Below are positions 10,711 to 23,410 of a stretch of 64,000 nt of DNA, piece after piece. The translations under genes and the position numbers were made by a program. The stretch's first letter is position 1; every line of letters begins with the position of its first letter. The stretch covers positions 2,957,501-3,021,500 of the forward strand of contig NC_051104.1 of assembly GCF_901709675.1 (NCBI RefSeq), written 5' to 3'. The DNA comes from Syngnathus acus (lineage: Eukaryota; Chordata; Actinopteri; Syngnathiformes; Syngnathidae). The notes under the pieces were generated by a model. That model was not told the origin of the DNA. It searched no databases and saw only the letters and a list, made by a program, of their open reading frames with translations.

Positions 10711-13700
10711 TCATTTTGTTAGTTTTATGCTAGCACAATGCAAACAAATTGGTTGAGCCCAAGTTTTGTCTGTAAGCTAAATAGGAAACAAATCAGATCT
10801 TGCGATTGGTCTGCTTTTGAGTTTTTTTTTTGTTTTTTTATTAAATATGTAAACTCACTTTTTATTCCTTTCGGCAGAAAGTCTGATGTTTTCGGACCAT
10901 TAAGTGTGCGGGTTGTAAAACCTCCTCCGTGATGAACAAAGCCCTAATTTTTTTCTTTTATCGAGACATTTTATCCACTGAGCGACAGCCCTGTTTAGTA
11001 TGCGATAAACACAGCTGAAGGGATAATAACAAATATACGAGCACACAGAATGAAATTGCTAAATCACCGGAAACCTTGTGTCATTGTGCACAAGCCGCTA
11101 AAAACGCGGCCTCGCCTGTAATTGTCGTTTAACTTTCCTGTTTACCTTCAAATCTCACAATTTTTTTCATTTGGTTATTTAAGACTCCAGAAAATGATTC
11201 ATAGTGTTTTTTTGTTTGTACTCACGCACATTGTTTGTCCACTTCCTGAATAAATTATTTCTGTTTCAGTAAGCAAGCATTGTGGGGTTGGACTTTTATT
11301 TTCATATTGCTATTTTCTTTATTAACTCATCATCATCCTATTGTTTTGAGCATTGACATGCTGCCATTCCTTTAAGGCTTTTTTCCCCCCCGTTTCAATG
11401 TTTTCTCTCGTTGTCTGCCAAAGATTCCGAAAAAAAGTTGCAACTTGGGCGCATCGATATGGATCTGCGCTATCACGCCCGCCACTGGGACGGCTTAAGA
11501 CTCATCACGCTTGCGCTAATTAGCCAATTACGAGGCAGCAGCACTGAAGAATTCTCGTCATCGTTTAAAAACTTAATCTCGCTTCTTTTATTATTTTTTT
11601 TTTCACTTCCCACTATTCATTTGCCAGAGTAATTGCCGCCTTGGAATCCGATCTAAGCAGGAGCTCGGCTATTTAATTTCATAGTTTGCTGAAATTCTCG
11701 CTGAACTGTGACGCCGCGTAACAAGCAGAGGAAAGTTCGGAAATAGAAGTCGACAACAAAAGCGTGGCAATTCCTTTCGAGAGGACGGTAATAATCTTTT
11801 GATTGATAACCATCCACAGATTAAAGTGCAACCATGCCCACACAGCTGCAGTCATTCGTCTAAGTGGCGAATGGAAATCACGCTCGGGTACGCGGGCTCA
11901 CGGCTAATAATAATCATCCCGCGCTGCAACGATAACAGTCATTAGTTGCCGAGCAGGCCTCTGCGGCGGCGCTGGGAGGGGATTTCCCGCTCGCTCGCCG
12001 AAAGCGGGATCAAGGACGCGGCAAGGGCGCCGTGCTACCTGCTGACAAAGAGCGAAAAGATGATCACTCTAAATGGCGCCCACTAAATCTTTCACGCCTG
12101 TCAAGTCCATTTTGTCAGGGTTGAAAGGCGCCACCTTAAAAGTCATCTCCCGCCCGCCATCATCCTGCACCTGGCCTTGGTCCATGCAAAGCAACGCTGA
12201 GACTCATACATACATCAAATTTATACGCCGTGCACTGCAATCATCCAAACTTTGCGGCCGTGTCATCTCCAAAGATGAAAGATAAAAATAATACAACATT
12301 TATTGTAAAAAAAATTTCATCCTTTTGACCCCACAGATGTTAAGATACCAGGGAACCATTTTAACTTGAGAAACAAAACGATACGGCTCCTTTATGATGC
12401 CGATGGGCACGACCTTGCATCGCCCCGTTAACTTTCTCCCCCTGAAACGGCGCCCAATTATCCACATGGGCGGCGCTGTGACTGTCACATGGTCGGATAT
12501 GGGGGCGAGCAAATGAGGCATCGGGGGCCCCGTCAAGCGTGCAGGACAGGACGGTGGGACAGGACAATTTCACACGCCGGGTGTCCAGCAAACAAACAAA
12601 AAGTTTTGAGCGCCGTTATATTTGGCGTCTTCAGCAATTCTATAATCAGCAATTGTGCTAAAATGAAGTAGTAGCGATGTAACTTCAACGCGATCAAGGT
12701 TTCAATTTGACTTCCTCAAACGACACACAAAGCACACCTGTCCAACGTTATCTCATTTAACTTTCATCACGTATCCGCTTCCGTGACACGTACTAAGAAC
12801 ATAAACACATCAGTGACAAAAAGTGACTCAAAGAAGTACGTTACGCACCCGTGAAATGACCTCCTTATCGTACGCTAACAAGACATCACATCGTGTCGAT
12901 CCAAAGGATTTAGCTTGGCTGTCATTTCCAGAAAAGAACATTGCGAAAAGCCACCAGTGCTTCCTGTCATATTTTTTTTTTTTAGGAATCAAGATGTGAA
13001 ATGTTAAGAATCACGTCGACGCTGCAACTTAAATTACACTCGGCGTGAAATGAGCTGACTCCGAGCTTGGAAAGTGACAATCTGACGTGTGTGCAGCAAA
13101 AGCGACTTCCCGCCTGGTGGAGATCAGTCTTCTTTTCGCTGCGTATGCTGCAACCGCATCATGGCGCCGACGATAAGCGGCACGGCCAGCCAGCCGCGCC
13201 GCGCGGGGGATTTACCCGCGGCGGTGCCGAGCGTGACCCTGATGATGGACGCCCAATGGCTCCTTTGACAGGACAACAGCATGCCATCTCTTAGGGAATC
13301 ACATGATTTTCACAGTCACACTGTTTATCTGTCATTCCCACTCGAAGCATACCGACTAAATCAAATCACTCAATTAAACGAGTAAAAATGGCGATTTTTT
13401 TTGGGATGGGTGAGTTGGAGCTCACCTTAACCTCACCCGAACTAACAAGATGCTGCGCTATGTCGATGTGTAAAACATGTGATCATAAGTTAATACATTC
13501 CTCTTTATTAAGGTTGAGTCAGTGAGGAAGTAAACAAACATGCTGATATTAGCCATTCAATTTCCTACTTGCCATGTTGCTTTTAGCTGCTCCGCCGCGT
13601 TCTAAAGTATAAAGTCTGAACCACACGACCTCGGGCCACACCTCATTACCTCGCTCTAAACGCCGCCCGTGTCGTTTTGCCCCGGAGAGCTCGTCGTTGC

Positions 13701-15078
13701 GTCCAAAGCGAAACTTACAGCTCCATATATTTGCTTTCTAACGTAATTAAACTCTTCGTCATGCAACACTCAGCGTGAGCATTCAAGGAAGACTCATTAA
13801 ACTCCAAAGAATGTTGTGTTGTTGGACTGAAAGCTAAATTAAGATGCGATTTAATTTCCATTCGCCGCCGCGGCTAATCCAATGAGCGCACATTTGCTGG
13901 CTTTGCGGCGGCCTGTGGAGCGCCACCCTTGCCTAATGAAAGGTGTCAAGACATCTGTTTCCACCGGCGGCAATTAAGTTATGGCAAAAGATAAACACGG
14001 CAACTTTTAATGAGATACCAAGCAAATTCGGCGGAAAGCAGACAAACGCCGCCGAAGCTTTGATCGCTACAAACGGATGCAGAAATAATATTTTTGTGTG
14101 TGTGGAACCAGCAGCTAATTGTCTGCATTGCGGCGGCAAATGGAAAATATGCACGCTTACGCACCTCGCGTCATACCATGACAATAATGCCCGAGAATGT
14201 ATTTCAGGAAGATTGCACGGCATTTAGCCATTGTGAAAACAATATCAGACACTCATGTCAACTCATGCCAATGAATATCATTGGTCAATACAACATTCCA
14301 TTTTACAGAATCTCTTACCTTTACGATTTGAGGTCGATTCAGTCAAAATTGACATCAACAGGATTACCCGTTGCCAGGATTTTTCACTCTCTAGGATTTT
14401 TTGTTCAAGAACTTGTTAAGTTTGATAAAAATCATAGATGCTTGAGGAATCTTTGAACTTCGTTTGCTAGAAAGCGATTTGACAGAAAAGTCTGACTCCG
14501 AGACGATTATTCACTGTTAGAGCAGGAGCCGTGTTGATTTTGAAGGATCCCAATCCCCGATGCTTTAGCTGCCAGTCATCCCGAGTTAGAAAGACAGAAT
14601 GGTAAAAAAAAAAAATATGACAGGTTTTCCCTGTTACCAAACTGATCCTCACTTTCTCTGAGATGATTGTTCATTGCTGCAAGGATGTTGCTTTTGAGCA
14701 AAACCTCATCACACACGTCTGGTTCGAGAAAGTACATTTTTGCGAGGCTCTGCCGGGCATGTGTCTCAAATCTTTAAAGATTATTTCTCAGGCTTGATAC
14801 CCAAGATAGTTGAAGTAAAAAATCTACACTTGATTGGATTTTACAGATTCCCTCAACCGCATTCTCACACACTCTCAAATTATGTTTATTGTCTTGATTT
14901 TTGAACAGAGGTGTCAAATCTAGGTCAAAAGTTTGGCTTTGGTCACAGGTGCTTCTTATCAAGGTAAACGAGGTAGTTGATTGGTTGACTAGAAGCGCCA
15001 CGTTTTTACTTTCTGGACCTGGATTTCACATCTCTGTTTTTGAAGGACAAACAAAGCAAAGAGTACAAATAAGTGGTA
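10711..15078. other. Gene-free stretch with possible regulatory blocks
   Basis: No exon or RNA gene is supported. There is a GC-rich patch at 13140-13260 and smooth repeat-free sequence at 11400-12300 and 13800-14200. Long open frames on both strands at 13933-14227 mirror each other, which is typical of a stop-poor noncoding patch. Confidence 0.45.
13830..14180. promoter_or_regulatory. Candidate conserved noncoding block
   Basis: This block is repeat-free and keeps several homeodomain-like cores (CTAATCC, CAATTAAG, TTTTAATGAG) together with E-box-like CAGCTAATTG and ATTGCGGCGGC stretches. Fish developmental deserts commonly hold such blocks. Nothing but composition and motif content supports it here, and no target gene is visible in the window. 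Confidence 0.25.
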
Positions 15079-15396
15079 TACAGTAATCCCTCGTTTATCG
15101 CGGATAATTGGTTCCAAAAACTACCCGCGCGAAGTGAAATCCGCTTAGTACGGTCACCAACAAGAAGTACTGGGCAGGCTAACGAGTTAGCGGAAAGATG
15201 ATAATTTGCGATCGTGCTAACACGCGAAAACGGACTTCTAAAGGAATGTTAATGAACATTTGGAGCAATACTATATTGTCCAAAAGGTTAGACACGTTTC
15301 CTCAATTTAGAAGTTTTATTTTGACTTTTAAATGTTTTATCCGCGATGTACTGAAGCCACGATAAACGAAACGCGAAGTAGCGAGGGATCACTGTA
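15079..15396 (+). mobile_element. Tigger/pogo-like non-autonomous DNA transposon
   Basis: The left end is TA then CAGTAATCCCTCGTTTATCG, the right end is GCGAGGGATCACTG then TA, so the termini are inverted and flanked by a TA pair. The inner phrase ATTGGTTCCAAAA next to the left end is characteristic of Tigger-type pogo elements known from vertebrates, which insert at TA. The right inverted repeat carries an extra segment (CGCGAAGTA) compared with the left. No transposase frame is present in 318 bp. Superfamily assignment is from end similarity recalled from known families. Confidence 0.75.
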
Positions 15397-16085
15397 TTGA
15401 GTTTTTTATTGGCCCAGCCAGATACGTACATTTTGAGTTCACAACCTATTACCATGAAGAGATTGACAATAAAGCAGACTTTGATTACATCAATTCTCAA
15501 ACTTTATGCCTGATGTCAAAGTGTTTGTTTGCAGACATAATTTCATTCAGCACTAGTATCGACAAAGTACGTCGAATGACGCTAGCATCTTGTCACAGCC
15601 GCTGCTTATGGCATTGAAGCGCTGACCTTTGTTTCTCCAAATGTTCTTGGGCCCAACGTGGCAGCCTTGAGCATTCCCCGCACAAGTGGGCCCGCCTGGT
15701 GACATTCAAGCCATTCCCAGGAGAGACGTGCTTGGCTTTCAGCTCGGCATTTTATTTTTTTTTCTTCTTAAATGCGGCGCCATCTCGGGACGTACGGGGC
15801 AGATGGGCGTAATAATGAAGCGTGATTACGAGACATTAATCCATCCGCCAAGCGACAGCCACAGCTGCCGCAACTTTGCGCTCGCAGTATGGCCGACTTT
15901 CAAGTTTGCGGACAAGCTTCACGGATGTCACCTTCGCTTTGTGACCTTCAGTATGTAAATATATTTCCTCTGCCAAGGTGAAGGTCGTGAAAGCTTTTCG
16001 TTGCAGCAGAGATGGTATTTATTGTTTTTCGTTTAAACACAACACAGTGAACCAGGTTATTAAATGGGGTAAATTTGACCAGGTT
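15397..16085. other. Gene-free stretch
   Basis: No gene or recognisable repeat. The part at 15680-15950 is smooth and mixed in composition, and carries an open frame of 90 codons with no recognisable motif. Confidence 0.45.
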
Positions 16086-16137
16086 CTAATCTAATCTAAT
16101 CTAATCTAATCTAATCTAATCTAATCTAATCTAATCT
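16086..16137 (+). repeat. CTAAT microsatellite
   Basis: About 10.4 perfect tandem copies of CTAAT without interruption, suggesting a recent, length-variable array. Confidence 0.97.
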
Positions 16138-18689
16138 GTGTTGCATACCAGTAAATGGTGCTATAAACTCGTAAGAATTTTTGATTTCCGGTATGTTTGT
16201 TTAATAATTTATGGCCCGTCACTCTTTCACCTTGTTTCCACTTTGTCTGCTTTTTCTTTTGGCGCTGTAGTGTTTCCCCACACGCAATTGTGAGTGGCGT
16301 TTTCCCCCGGCTGGGCGGCGTGCTGCTCAAACGGCGTGCCAGCATGTGTTCGGCACAGCTTGATATCAGTGACTCCATTGACTTAACACAACTTCCGAAT
16401 GCCTCGAAGGGCTTCCGAGAATGTTTGTTTGACCGCTCGGTGGTAAACCATCTGGAACTTGATTTTTATTTTATCGTTTTACCACTGCTATTAAAATTGA
16501 TTTTTTTTTTTCTTGTTTAGGGGGAAAGAGGAAACCTGCTGCTAAATTAGCAGATGGTCCTTCGCTGAGTACCTGATGATGACATGTCCACAAACATTTA
16601 ATACATTTATTTTCTACATTGTCCAGTCCAAATAATCCCTGGAGAGTTTCTCGGAATAAACCACTTCTGGGTTTGAACGTAATTTTTTTTCATAAGGACC
16701 ACTGTGATAATGAAAAAAATAATAATTTCATGGTTGAACTTAAGAACATTCATAATTGCAATTTCCCCATCTCTGATTAATTCATTGGTGCTAATTACCT
16801 CATTTTTCCTTACAAGGACCTTTGTTAGAGGGAGTACGTTGACAAGGAAAAAATGATTGGATATACATGCTGAATTGCGCTTGTCGCGTGAGAGGACATT
16901 CAACATTTCATACTGCACATGCGGGATTCTTTTTCACACGACACAAGACAGCAAACGGCCGGGATAACAAGTGGGATGTGCATTAATTAATAAATCCACT
17001 AATAGTTCGAGTGCAATCAATTCGCAACCTGCCTGCTCACCACAAAAAGCGCCTCAATTATTCTTCTGGTTGTCAAGCGTCAAGCAAGCTGGGGGACATC
17101 TTACTCAGGATCATCGGGAATCCCATTGGCGATGACAAGATGGCAAAAGACGGACGGTAATCGGGTTCTGTTGCCATGGCAATGCGTGTTTAGTTTTCTT
17201 GGTGATTAAGTAGGATTTAGATGAGCACTTGGGCCAATTCAATAGAACGCTTCCATCAGAATAAACAATTTCGCTCAAATTGATTTTTTTGAGCAAGGCT
17301 AGAAATTTCTGCTAATGCACACTAATTGTTTTTTTAACACATTTCCTGAGGTTCTTTCAAAAGTCCGATATAGGTGCGAGATAAGATTAAATTTGAGGTA
17401 AATCAGCTCAGGTCAGAGTAGGGGGCTATTTTACACATCGGGGTTGGAGTTTGTCATCTTTCAAATCACTGAATATCAAATATGTGAACTAGAAATGTCA
17501 GTGTAGATTCTCAAGTTTGAAAATTGGGTACTTTGTGGTTCCCCTTTATCCCTATTTATTGTCATCTCTTTAAAAAGAAAGGGGAAATCTGAAGTTTGGA
17601 TAATTAGTAGACTTGAATTCAGTCGTCAGAGTTAACAGCCCGGCTTGTAATACAAGACTCATTAGAGAACAACACGATGTAAACACACAAAATGGAGTTT
17701 ATCGTGACGCAACGACGTGAGTGATGAGCGCCAGCGTATCAAGGTGTGTTCATCAAAATTAAGCGGCCCGGCCTGGTCTGACAAGAATCTGCGCTCATTA
17801 GTGCGACTTGAAGAAGGTCATGTAAAAGTGAGGGGGATGAATAATGAATGGAAAATCGCATTCACTACATTAGCAGCGGGGAATCTTGCAAGAGGATTTG
17901 CACCGGCAATGAAAAGAAAAAAGGTTGGCCGCGTTCGTTCCGATAATAAGTCGAGTGCCGGTCCAAACGAGCCACCGTCCTGCCGCTCAGGCGCCCGTCG
18001 CATCAGGAATATTTCATTTAATTAGGCCGCATTCCTTTCAACGTCACGGCCGGGGAACGTCGCTCGTTCGGTCGGCTTTGACTTATTAGCAAAATCAGGT
18101 CAGCATTTGCATTGGGAGGGGAAAAAAAAAAAATCCCAGGCATGGCGTAATTATGCACGTACGCCGCCACATTGTTTTTTAATGAGCCGGCCTTGCCCAC
18201 AACAGGCCTCGCAAATGACACGCTCACCTCGCAATTGTTGACAGCGTGTTTGCAAACGGGAAAGCGAAGCACGCCCGAAAAAATCATCCCGCGCTATTCA
18301 GTCTCAAATATACGACCCGGAGGGACTCAACACGTTTTGTCACATTCACTTATGTTTTAAGTTTATACCCTGCTTTGAGTATACATACGGTGACTTCAAG
18401 TTTGTTTACCCCAGAAATTATTCATATCATATAAATATCATCGAGATCTCATAATATTTCAAATACGCAAAATAATTCTGATAGGTATAAAATCCGATCT
18501 AAGCACAACTAAGCTATCACGACCCTATCACAAGGGTCCGACAAATCCACACGTTGGCGACAGTTGAATACGAAATAGTATATTCTTTTCAGTAATTTTC
18601 AGAATATTTCATGAGCGAGGACTAATTGCCGGCCTCCGGGTTGTCCTCGGATTATGTGACATCATACTCTCTACTAAACACAATTTGGT

Positions 18690-18990
18690 GCGTGTGAAAA
18701 CTTTGCGCGGTTTTAATCTTAATTGCAATCTGGCTCTTTAATTAGCGGCGCTCACATAGCGAGTCGTTCAGGTGTGATCAATGGCCTCCTTATCTGCCAG
18801 CCCGAAATGAAAAGCAAATGAAATCAGCATTTGGCTATCTTTAATTGGAACCTAACGTCAAAATTAATAACAGTCGAGTCGATTAGCCCGTGTCGCTAAT
18901 ATTGCCGTTATTCCAGGTTAATTGTCGTCATTACGGGGATTTGCCGGATTTAATGGAGTGAGCTGAGGGGATGCAATGCGCGAGTGAAAA
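18690..18990. promoter_or_regulatory. Candidate conserved noncoding block
   Basis: The block is repeat-free and rich in short ATTA cores in varied contexts: TTAATCTTAATTGCAA, CTTTAATTAGC, CTTTAATTGGAA, GGTTAATTGTC and GGATTTAATGG. It also has a TTATCTGCC GATA-like stretch. Clusters of this type are typical of enhancers of developmental regulators. This is a composition argument only. Confidence 0.3.
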
Positions 18991-19142
18991 GTCAAGAGTT
19001 TGATGGGGTCCCAAAAAGAAGATTCCAAGGAAAGGTCGTCTCGTGCTTGGACTGATTCTCGAAAGTGCCAGCAGAGCGGTTGCATTTGTATTTTTTATTT
19101 GGCTGCAGGAAGATTGGCGGACTTCACCCACTTCTGGTCTAG

Positions 19143-19889
19143 ATGTTGATTTTATGTATGTGTGTATTTGTAACTCCTCCAAAAGTCCCGGCCGAGGCTT
19201 TCGGCGTGTCCATATCATTAAAGCACATTACACGCGACCTCAGGAGGGAAGGTGAGATTACCTCCATGCTATTGTTTCACATTTGGAAAGCGGCCGAGAG
19301 TTTAATCAAATCGCAAAGCAATCAATGCGGCGGGCGCTCTCCTTGTCTTTGTAAGCCAAGGAGCCTTCCCCCGAGCGGTGGCGAGCACGCTGGCGAGCTC
19401 GCCACCGCCGGCAACGACACTCACGTCAGACACATCATCAGCCGCAATGAGATTAATCACCCATCCCCTACCCGCCCACCGGGATATCTAATGTCACCGT
19501 CCTTATCTTGCCGCCGCTCAATCACACTCGGAGAAGCTCATTCCGGAAGCGCCTTGCGGTTCTTTTTGTTCCTCCTGACGCCTCCGCGAAGTAACTCTCA
19601 TACTCGTACCTCCTTCTCAAAACTTTCAAGAATCAATCCGGCCAAAATATCGAAACCCCTGCGGACGTGCAGGACACTGCTCCAAATATGCTCATCTATT
19701 ATTTACCCGTTTTCCTGTTCTCTGAACCGACAGGAAGGGACAAACATTGTCGTCGTTTTGGAAGTTTGCTGTCTTTTCATCCCCAGGAAATTGAGACAGT
19801 CTAAAAATCAATCTAAGTTAGAAGAAACGTGTACATCGGTACATGTAAATAAAGGTACAAATGTTAACGTCCCATTACCGGTAAGCTAA
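19143..19889 (+). other. 248-codon open frame, coding status unproven
   Basis: An ATG-started frame of 248 codons that I do not recognise. The predicted protein begins with a mildly hydrophobic stretch, then becomes rich in Ser, Pro and Arg, and shows no domain, repeat or catalytic motif. It runs straight through a GC-rich hairpin and stop-poor GC-rich DNA, which is a usual cause of long chance frames. There is no visible core promoter or strong ATG context. I would not annotate it as a gene without transcript or conservation evidence. Confidence 0.12.
19375..19408. repeat. GC-rich perfect inverted repeat (hairpin)
   Basis: GCGGTGGCGAG at 19375-19385 pairs perfectly with CTCGCCACCGC at 19398-19408 across a 12-base loop. 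A second palindrome, GGCGAGCTCGCC at 19392-19403, competes with it. Either a stable RNA hairpin or a DNA cruciform could form. No microRNA-like length (about 22 bp stem) is reached. Confidence 0.85.
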
Positions 19890-20009
19890 TTTTAGATTCC
19901 TGAGCTACTCATGTTGTACTTGAGTATCACCATTTTGTTTGTATAGTGGCTTCTTTATTGTGTAACTCGTCCCTCCCTTCTCTGCTCGCCGAGATGAAGA
20001 AGAAACAGT

Positions 20010-20320
20010 TACCGTATTGTCCGCACTATAAGGCGCACCTGATTATAAGGCGCACCTTCAATGAATGGCCCATTTTAAAACTTTGTCCATATATAAGGCG
20101 CACCGGATTATAAGGCGCACCTTCAATGAATGGCCCATTTTAAAACTTTGTCCATATATAAGATTTATACATTTGGCCCGCGGGCCGGACTTTGGACACG
20201 CCTGCTGTAGTGGCTCAATATTGGTCCATATATAAGGCGCACCTGATTATAAGGCGCACTGTCGGCTTTTGAGAAAATTGGAGGTTTTTACGTGCGCCTT
20301 ATAGTGCGGAAAACACGGTA
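20010..20320 (+). mobile_element. GCGCACC-family MITE, copy 1 (311 bp)
   Basis: The left end is TA then CCGTATTGTCCGCACTATAA, the right end TTATAGTGCGGAAAACACGG then TA. Termini are inverted and flanked by TA. Inside, the motif TATAAGGCGCACC recurs, followed by the phrase TTCAATGAATGGCCCATTTT, both duplicated in tandem near the left end. The middle carries TTTGGACACGCCTG, which looks like the end of an hAT element. There is no reading frame for a transposase. The element at 29678-29988 has exactly the same length and about 13 differences by hand alignment. A TA target fits Tc1/mariner-type or pogo-type transposases; this is inference. Confidence 0.9.
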
Positions 20321-22031
20321 ATTGTAATCGGCCCATGTCTTGTGTCAATTCTTGCTACACAAAAATAATCCAATGTATGTTCCGAAGGCTTTTACGGAGA
20401 TTTTTGGAGTCCTGCAGGTCCTGTGTCAGAAGCCATCAAATTACTTTTTACATGTTTTCCCGACCAACATCACACATTTAAAACCAGGGTCTGGGTTCAA
20501 AAAGAAAACTCATACAAACACACAAAAAAGTGTCCACCTCTTTCTGACCGATGTTTAGCTTAAGTGCTGTCTTGATTCTCGGAAAAAAAAACACTCCAAA
20601 AAAACGAACAGTTTTTAGTGCCCCAAATGCATTACGGCTGAGAAACAACAAAAAGGATCCACTTCATTGAAAATTGAGTTTGCTGCTTTTTTGTAATTTT
20701 CCCATTCAGCTTTGGCACTTTTGCTGCCGTGCGTGACCTTTTGCGCAGTGGCGTTGGTTAATGCGTGCCATGAAAAGGAGCCGAAGCAAGCAAGCTGCTG
20801 GACCTTCTAAACAAGCCGCACTGCATTCTGTTTAGCTTCGCAATCAAGCCAACGCTCTCGGCCGCACGTCGCCTTTTCTCTCTTGGCGTGGGCTCAGTCC
20901 ACTTTCTCCCTTTTATTCTCTTTTTTTTTTCCAAGATGCTGTTTAGCATTCACATCCAAGCACTTGCTTGTCTGCGAGCCAAGTTCAAACATCAAGCTGT
21001 GGATCTTCGGGCTTGCAGATTTAACTCGGTTGAGTAATGTCCAAATGTTTCAGTGGTTTTTTTTTTTCCCGCATAACTTTCTGTTCTCTGACCACAGCAA
21101 TCACTTACAATACGCCTGTTTGGCACACACATCGGGCTGTTTTTGTCACAAGTTTACTTACCATGATCATCAAATGCCAAACTAGCTTCGGTCTTATAAT
21201 TATCTCCTAAAATGAGCCTTTGGTCTGATTTGTTTACGAGCAACAATCTGTGGGGAAACTTGCGGGTTGTACTTTGGATAAATTCCCCAGACAGGAAGTA
21301 TCCGTAGATATTTCGATTGATATCGGAATAGAATCATTGTTCTGTGTTGAGATTAGTGGAGCACACCAACAGAATGCGACCAGAACTGTGAGATGCCAGA
21401 TTTTTTAATTTTTTTATTGTATTCCTACAACAGAATTTTACTGCATCATTTTGTTCAGCTCAAACTATTTGATTAAGCCCATTCGGCTTTCATCGGTTAT
21501 TAACCCGTAAATTAAAACATTAAATTGTGTGGAAGCGACTTGATTAATTAAAAAGATAAGGGTAAATATGGTGAGTGTTTCAAATTGCAGTTTCAAGCCT
21601 GGCTAAGAGTTTGGTCATGTCTTGTTCATTTGAAATTTTTCCATGTCGTTTCGTCTGCTTTTACTTTGGTAGTCGGTTTCCTCTCGTTTCGGGAACTTGA
21701 CTTTTCGTTTCAGGAGGCTCCTCATTAGGGTAATTGTCTCCAACTTTGTCTTGTTCTCCTGGTGTGCACCTGGCCTGCATCGAGACATGTCCTTTGTTAG
21801 ATTCTCATTTTATCCTGCTGCGTCCAGGAACAAACTGTGGAGTTTGACTGTTTTCTATTTCATATACGCTAGAGTCCATGCTTTGTGTTTCTTCTGCTTT
21901 CTGAGTTCGATTTTGACTCCAGTTATTTGGTGTTTTTTTACAGGGCTTTGCTGAGATACAAACTTGTTGCCTTCTTGTATTGTTTTTTTTTTTTTTAGCT
22001 TTGCTGTGATTTTCTTGGCACTTTTGCAATC
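20321..22031. other. Gene-free stretch
   Basis: No gene or transposon end is visible. It has several A and T homopolymers (20580-20600, 20925-20935, 21058-21068, 21983-21998) and is otherwise AT-rich and featureless. Confidence 0.45.
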
Positions 22032-22039
22032 CTGTAAAG

Positions 22040-22300
22040 CAGGTGTCAAACTCAAGGTCCGGGGGCCAGATACGGCCCGCCACAATTGTCTTCACCTTTA
22101 AAAATATCTTTTTTTTTTAAATTTGACCAGTTTTTACTAGTCTGATTTGAAAATGAGTTATTTGTCGGTTTGTTTTGTAATTTATACTTTATATAATATG
22201 AGGTGCTCATACATTTATTTGGGTTGACAGTCATAATGACCCTCCGAAAGAAACTATGACTACAATGCGGCCTGCGAAAGAAATTAGTTTGACACCCCTG
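22040..22300 (+). mobile_element. Non-autonomous hAT element with perfect 8-bp target duplication
   Basis: It begins CAGGTGTCAAACTCAAGG and ends TTTGACACCCCTG, inverted copies of one another. The 8 bases before it (22032-22039) and after it (22301-22308) are both CTGTAAAG, a perfect target duplication that fits the hAT rule of an 8-bp duplication with T at position 2 and A at position 7. Inside are the family landmarks GGGGGCCAGATACGGCCCGC near the left end and GACAGTCATAATGACCCTCC near the right. Compared with the next copy it lacks about 55 bases between two CCACA motifs. No transposase is encoded. Confidence 0.95.
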
Positions 22301-22308
22301 CTGTAAAG

Positions 22309-22633
22309 CATAGGTGCCAAACTCAAGGCCCGGGGGCCAGATACGGCCCGCCACATCATTTTATGTGGCCTGCGAAAACAAATTTTGCATCGACTTTGTG
22401 TCATTACAAATGTCTTCACTTTTACAAAATAGAGACATTGTTAGCAATTTTCATTACCATTCAGCCTTTTAATATATTGGAATTTTTTTTTTACTAGTCT
22501 CTGATTTCAAAACTAGTTTGTTCAGTTTGTTGTGTAGCCTATACTGTATGTATATAGAAGACGTTGACAGTCATAATGGCCCTCCCAGGGAAACTATGAC
22601 TATGATGTGACAAAAATGATTTTGACACCTCTG
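22309..22633 (+). mobile_element. Second hAT element, abutting the first
   Basis: It begins CATAGGTGCCAAACTCAAGG and ends TTTGACACCTCTG. It is flanked by CTGTAAAG on the left (shared with the first element) and CTGTAAAC on the right (22634-22641), a 7 of 8 match. It is the same family and same orientation as the first element but keeps the segment with ATCATTTTATGTGGCCTGCG that the first has lost. It also keeps the GACAGTCATAATGGCCCTCC landmark near the right end. No transposase is encoded. Confidence 0.93.
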
Positions 22634-22641
22634 CTGTAAAC

Positions 22642-23410
22642 TCAATAAATTCACAGTCACTTTTGAAACCTTTGAATGTGCTTTTTTTTGCATCTTTTGG
22701 CTTGTAAAGATGGATTATGTATGGTTCAACTCATCGTGGTTCAAAGGTGTCAATTTGATATTTTAAGTCTGCGTTAGGGTTGGGCTTTCAGGTAGTGCCT
22801 GAAACTGGGTTGGTGGACTTTGCCAAGAAAGAGTAGTTGTTTTGAAAAGTTGACTTTTGGAACCCCCCCAAGCAAACATTATTCCGTCATTGACAAAGCG
22901 GCGTCTTTGATTTGCGTGCAGCGGAAACCCGAGCAGCGCTCGTTAATAATTGACGTCATAATCGTCGCCGTTAATAATGGAGCGACGCGCTCACCCGAGC
23001 ACGTCAGTCAGGCGCAACTATTGCTTGTGTTGCTTCCCTTTTCGTAAGATCGACTGTGACAAACTCCTCTTGATTTATATTTTATGGCGTCTTAATGAAT
23101 GCAAAGTACCCGGCAGCTTTATGAATCTCCGCTAATCACCCTGAGAGACACTTTTTATGTTCCTGCAGCACACTTCTTGATTTGTGAAGCAAACGTGGGG
23201 ACTTTTTTTTTTTTTTTTTTGATGACTATTCTTCTTTTGAATGCTGTGTGTTCCTTGAGATTCTTTTTTGGTCAATTTTGTCACTGTTACTGTTCAAGCT
23301 GTTAAATGTCACAGTTGATGTTGACTCAAACTCCAAACAAGGAATTACACCCACTGTAATTTAAAAACCTAACTTCAAGTAATGCCAATCGTAACACATA
23401 ATGAAAAATA
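22642..23410. other. Gene-free stretch
   Basis: No gene supported. It includes a run of about 18 T near 23203-23220 and, at 22735-22810, a short patch of the degenerate GGGTTTCA-type repeat seen elsewhere in the window. The part 22850-23100 is smooth and repeat-free. Confidence 0.45.

Larger units (their letters stand above)
16138..20009. other. Gene-free stretch, mostly unique-looking
   Basis: No gene is supported. It contains a candidate regulatory block at 18690-18990, a GC-rich hairpin at 19375-19408 and a 248-codon open frame described separately. The part 16500-17700 is AT-rich and featureless apart from T and A homopolymers. Confidence 0.45.

Noticed and set aside
15079-15396. Tigger-like element as a fourth member of the TACCGTATT group
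   Set aside because: It also inserts at TA, but its ends (CAGTAATCCCTCG) and inner motifs are different, so it is listed as its own family.
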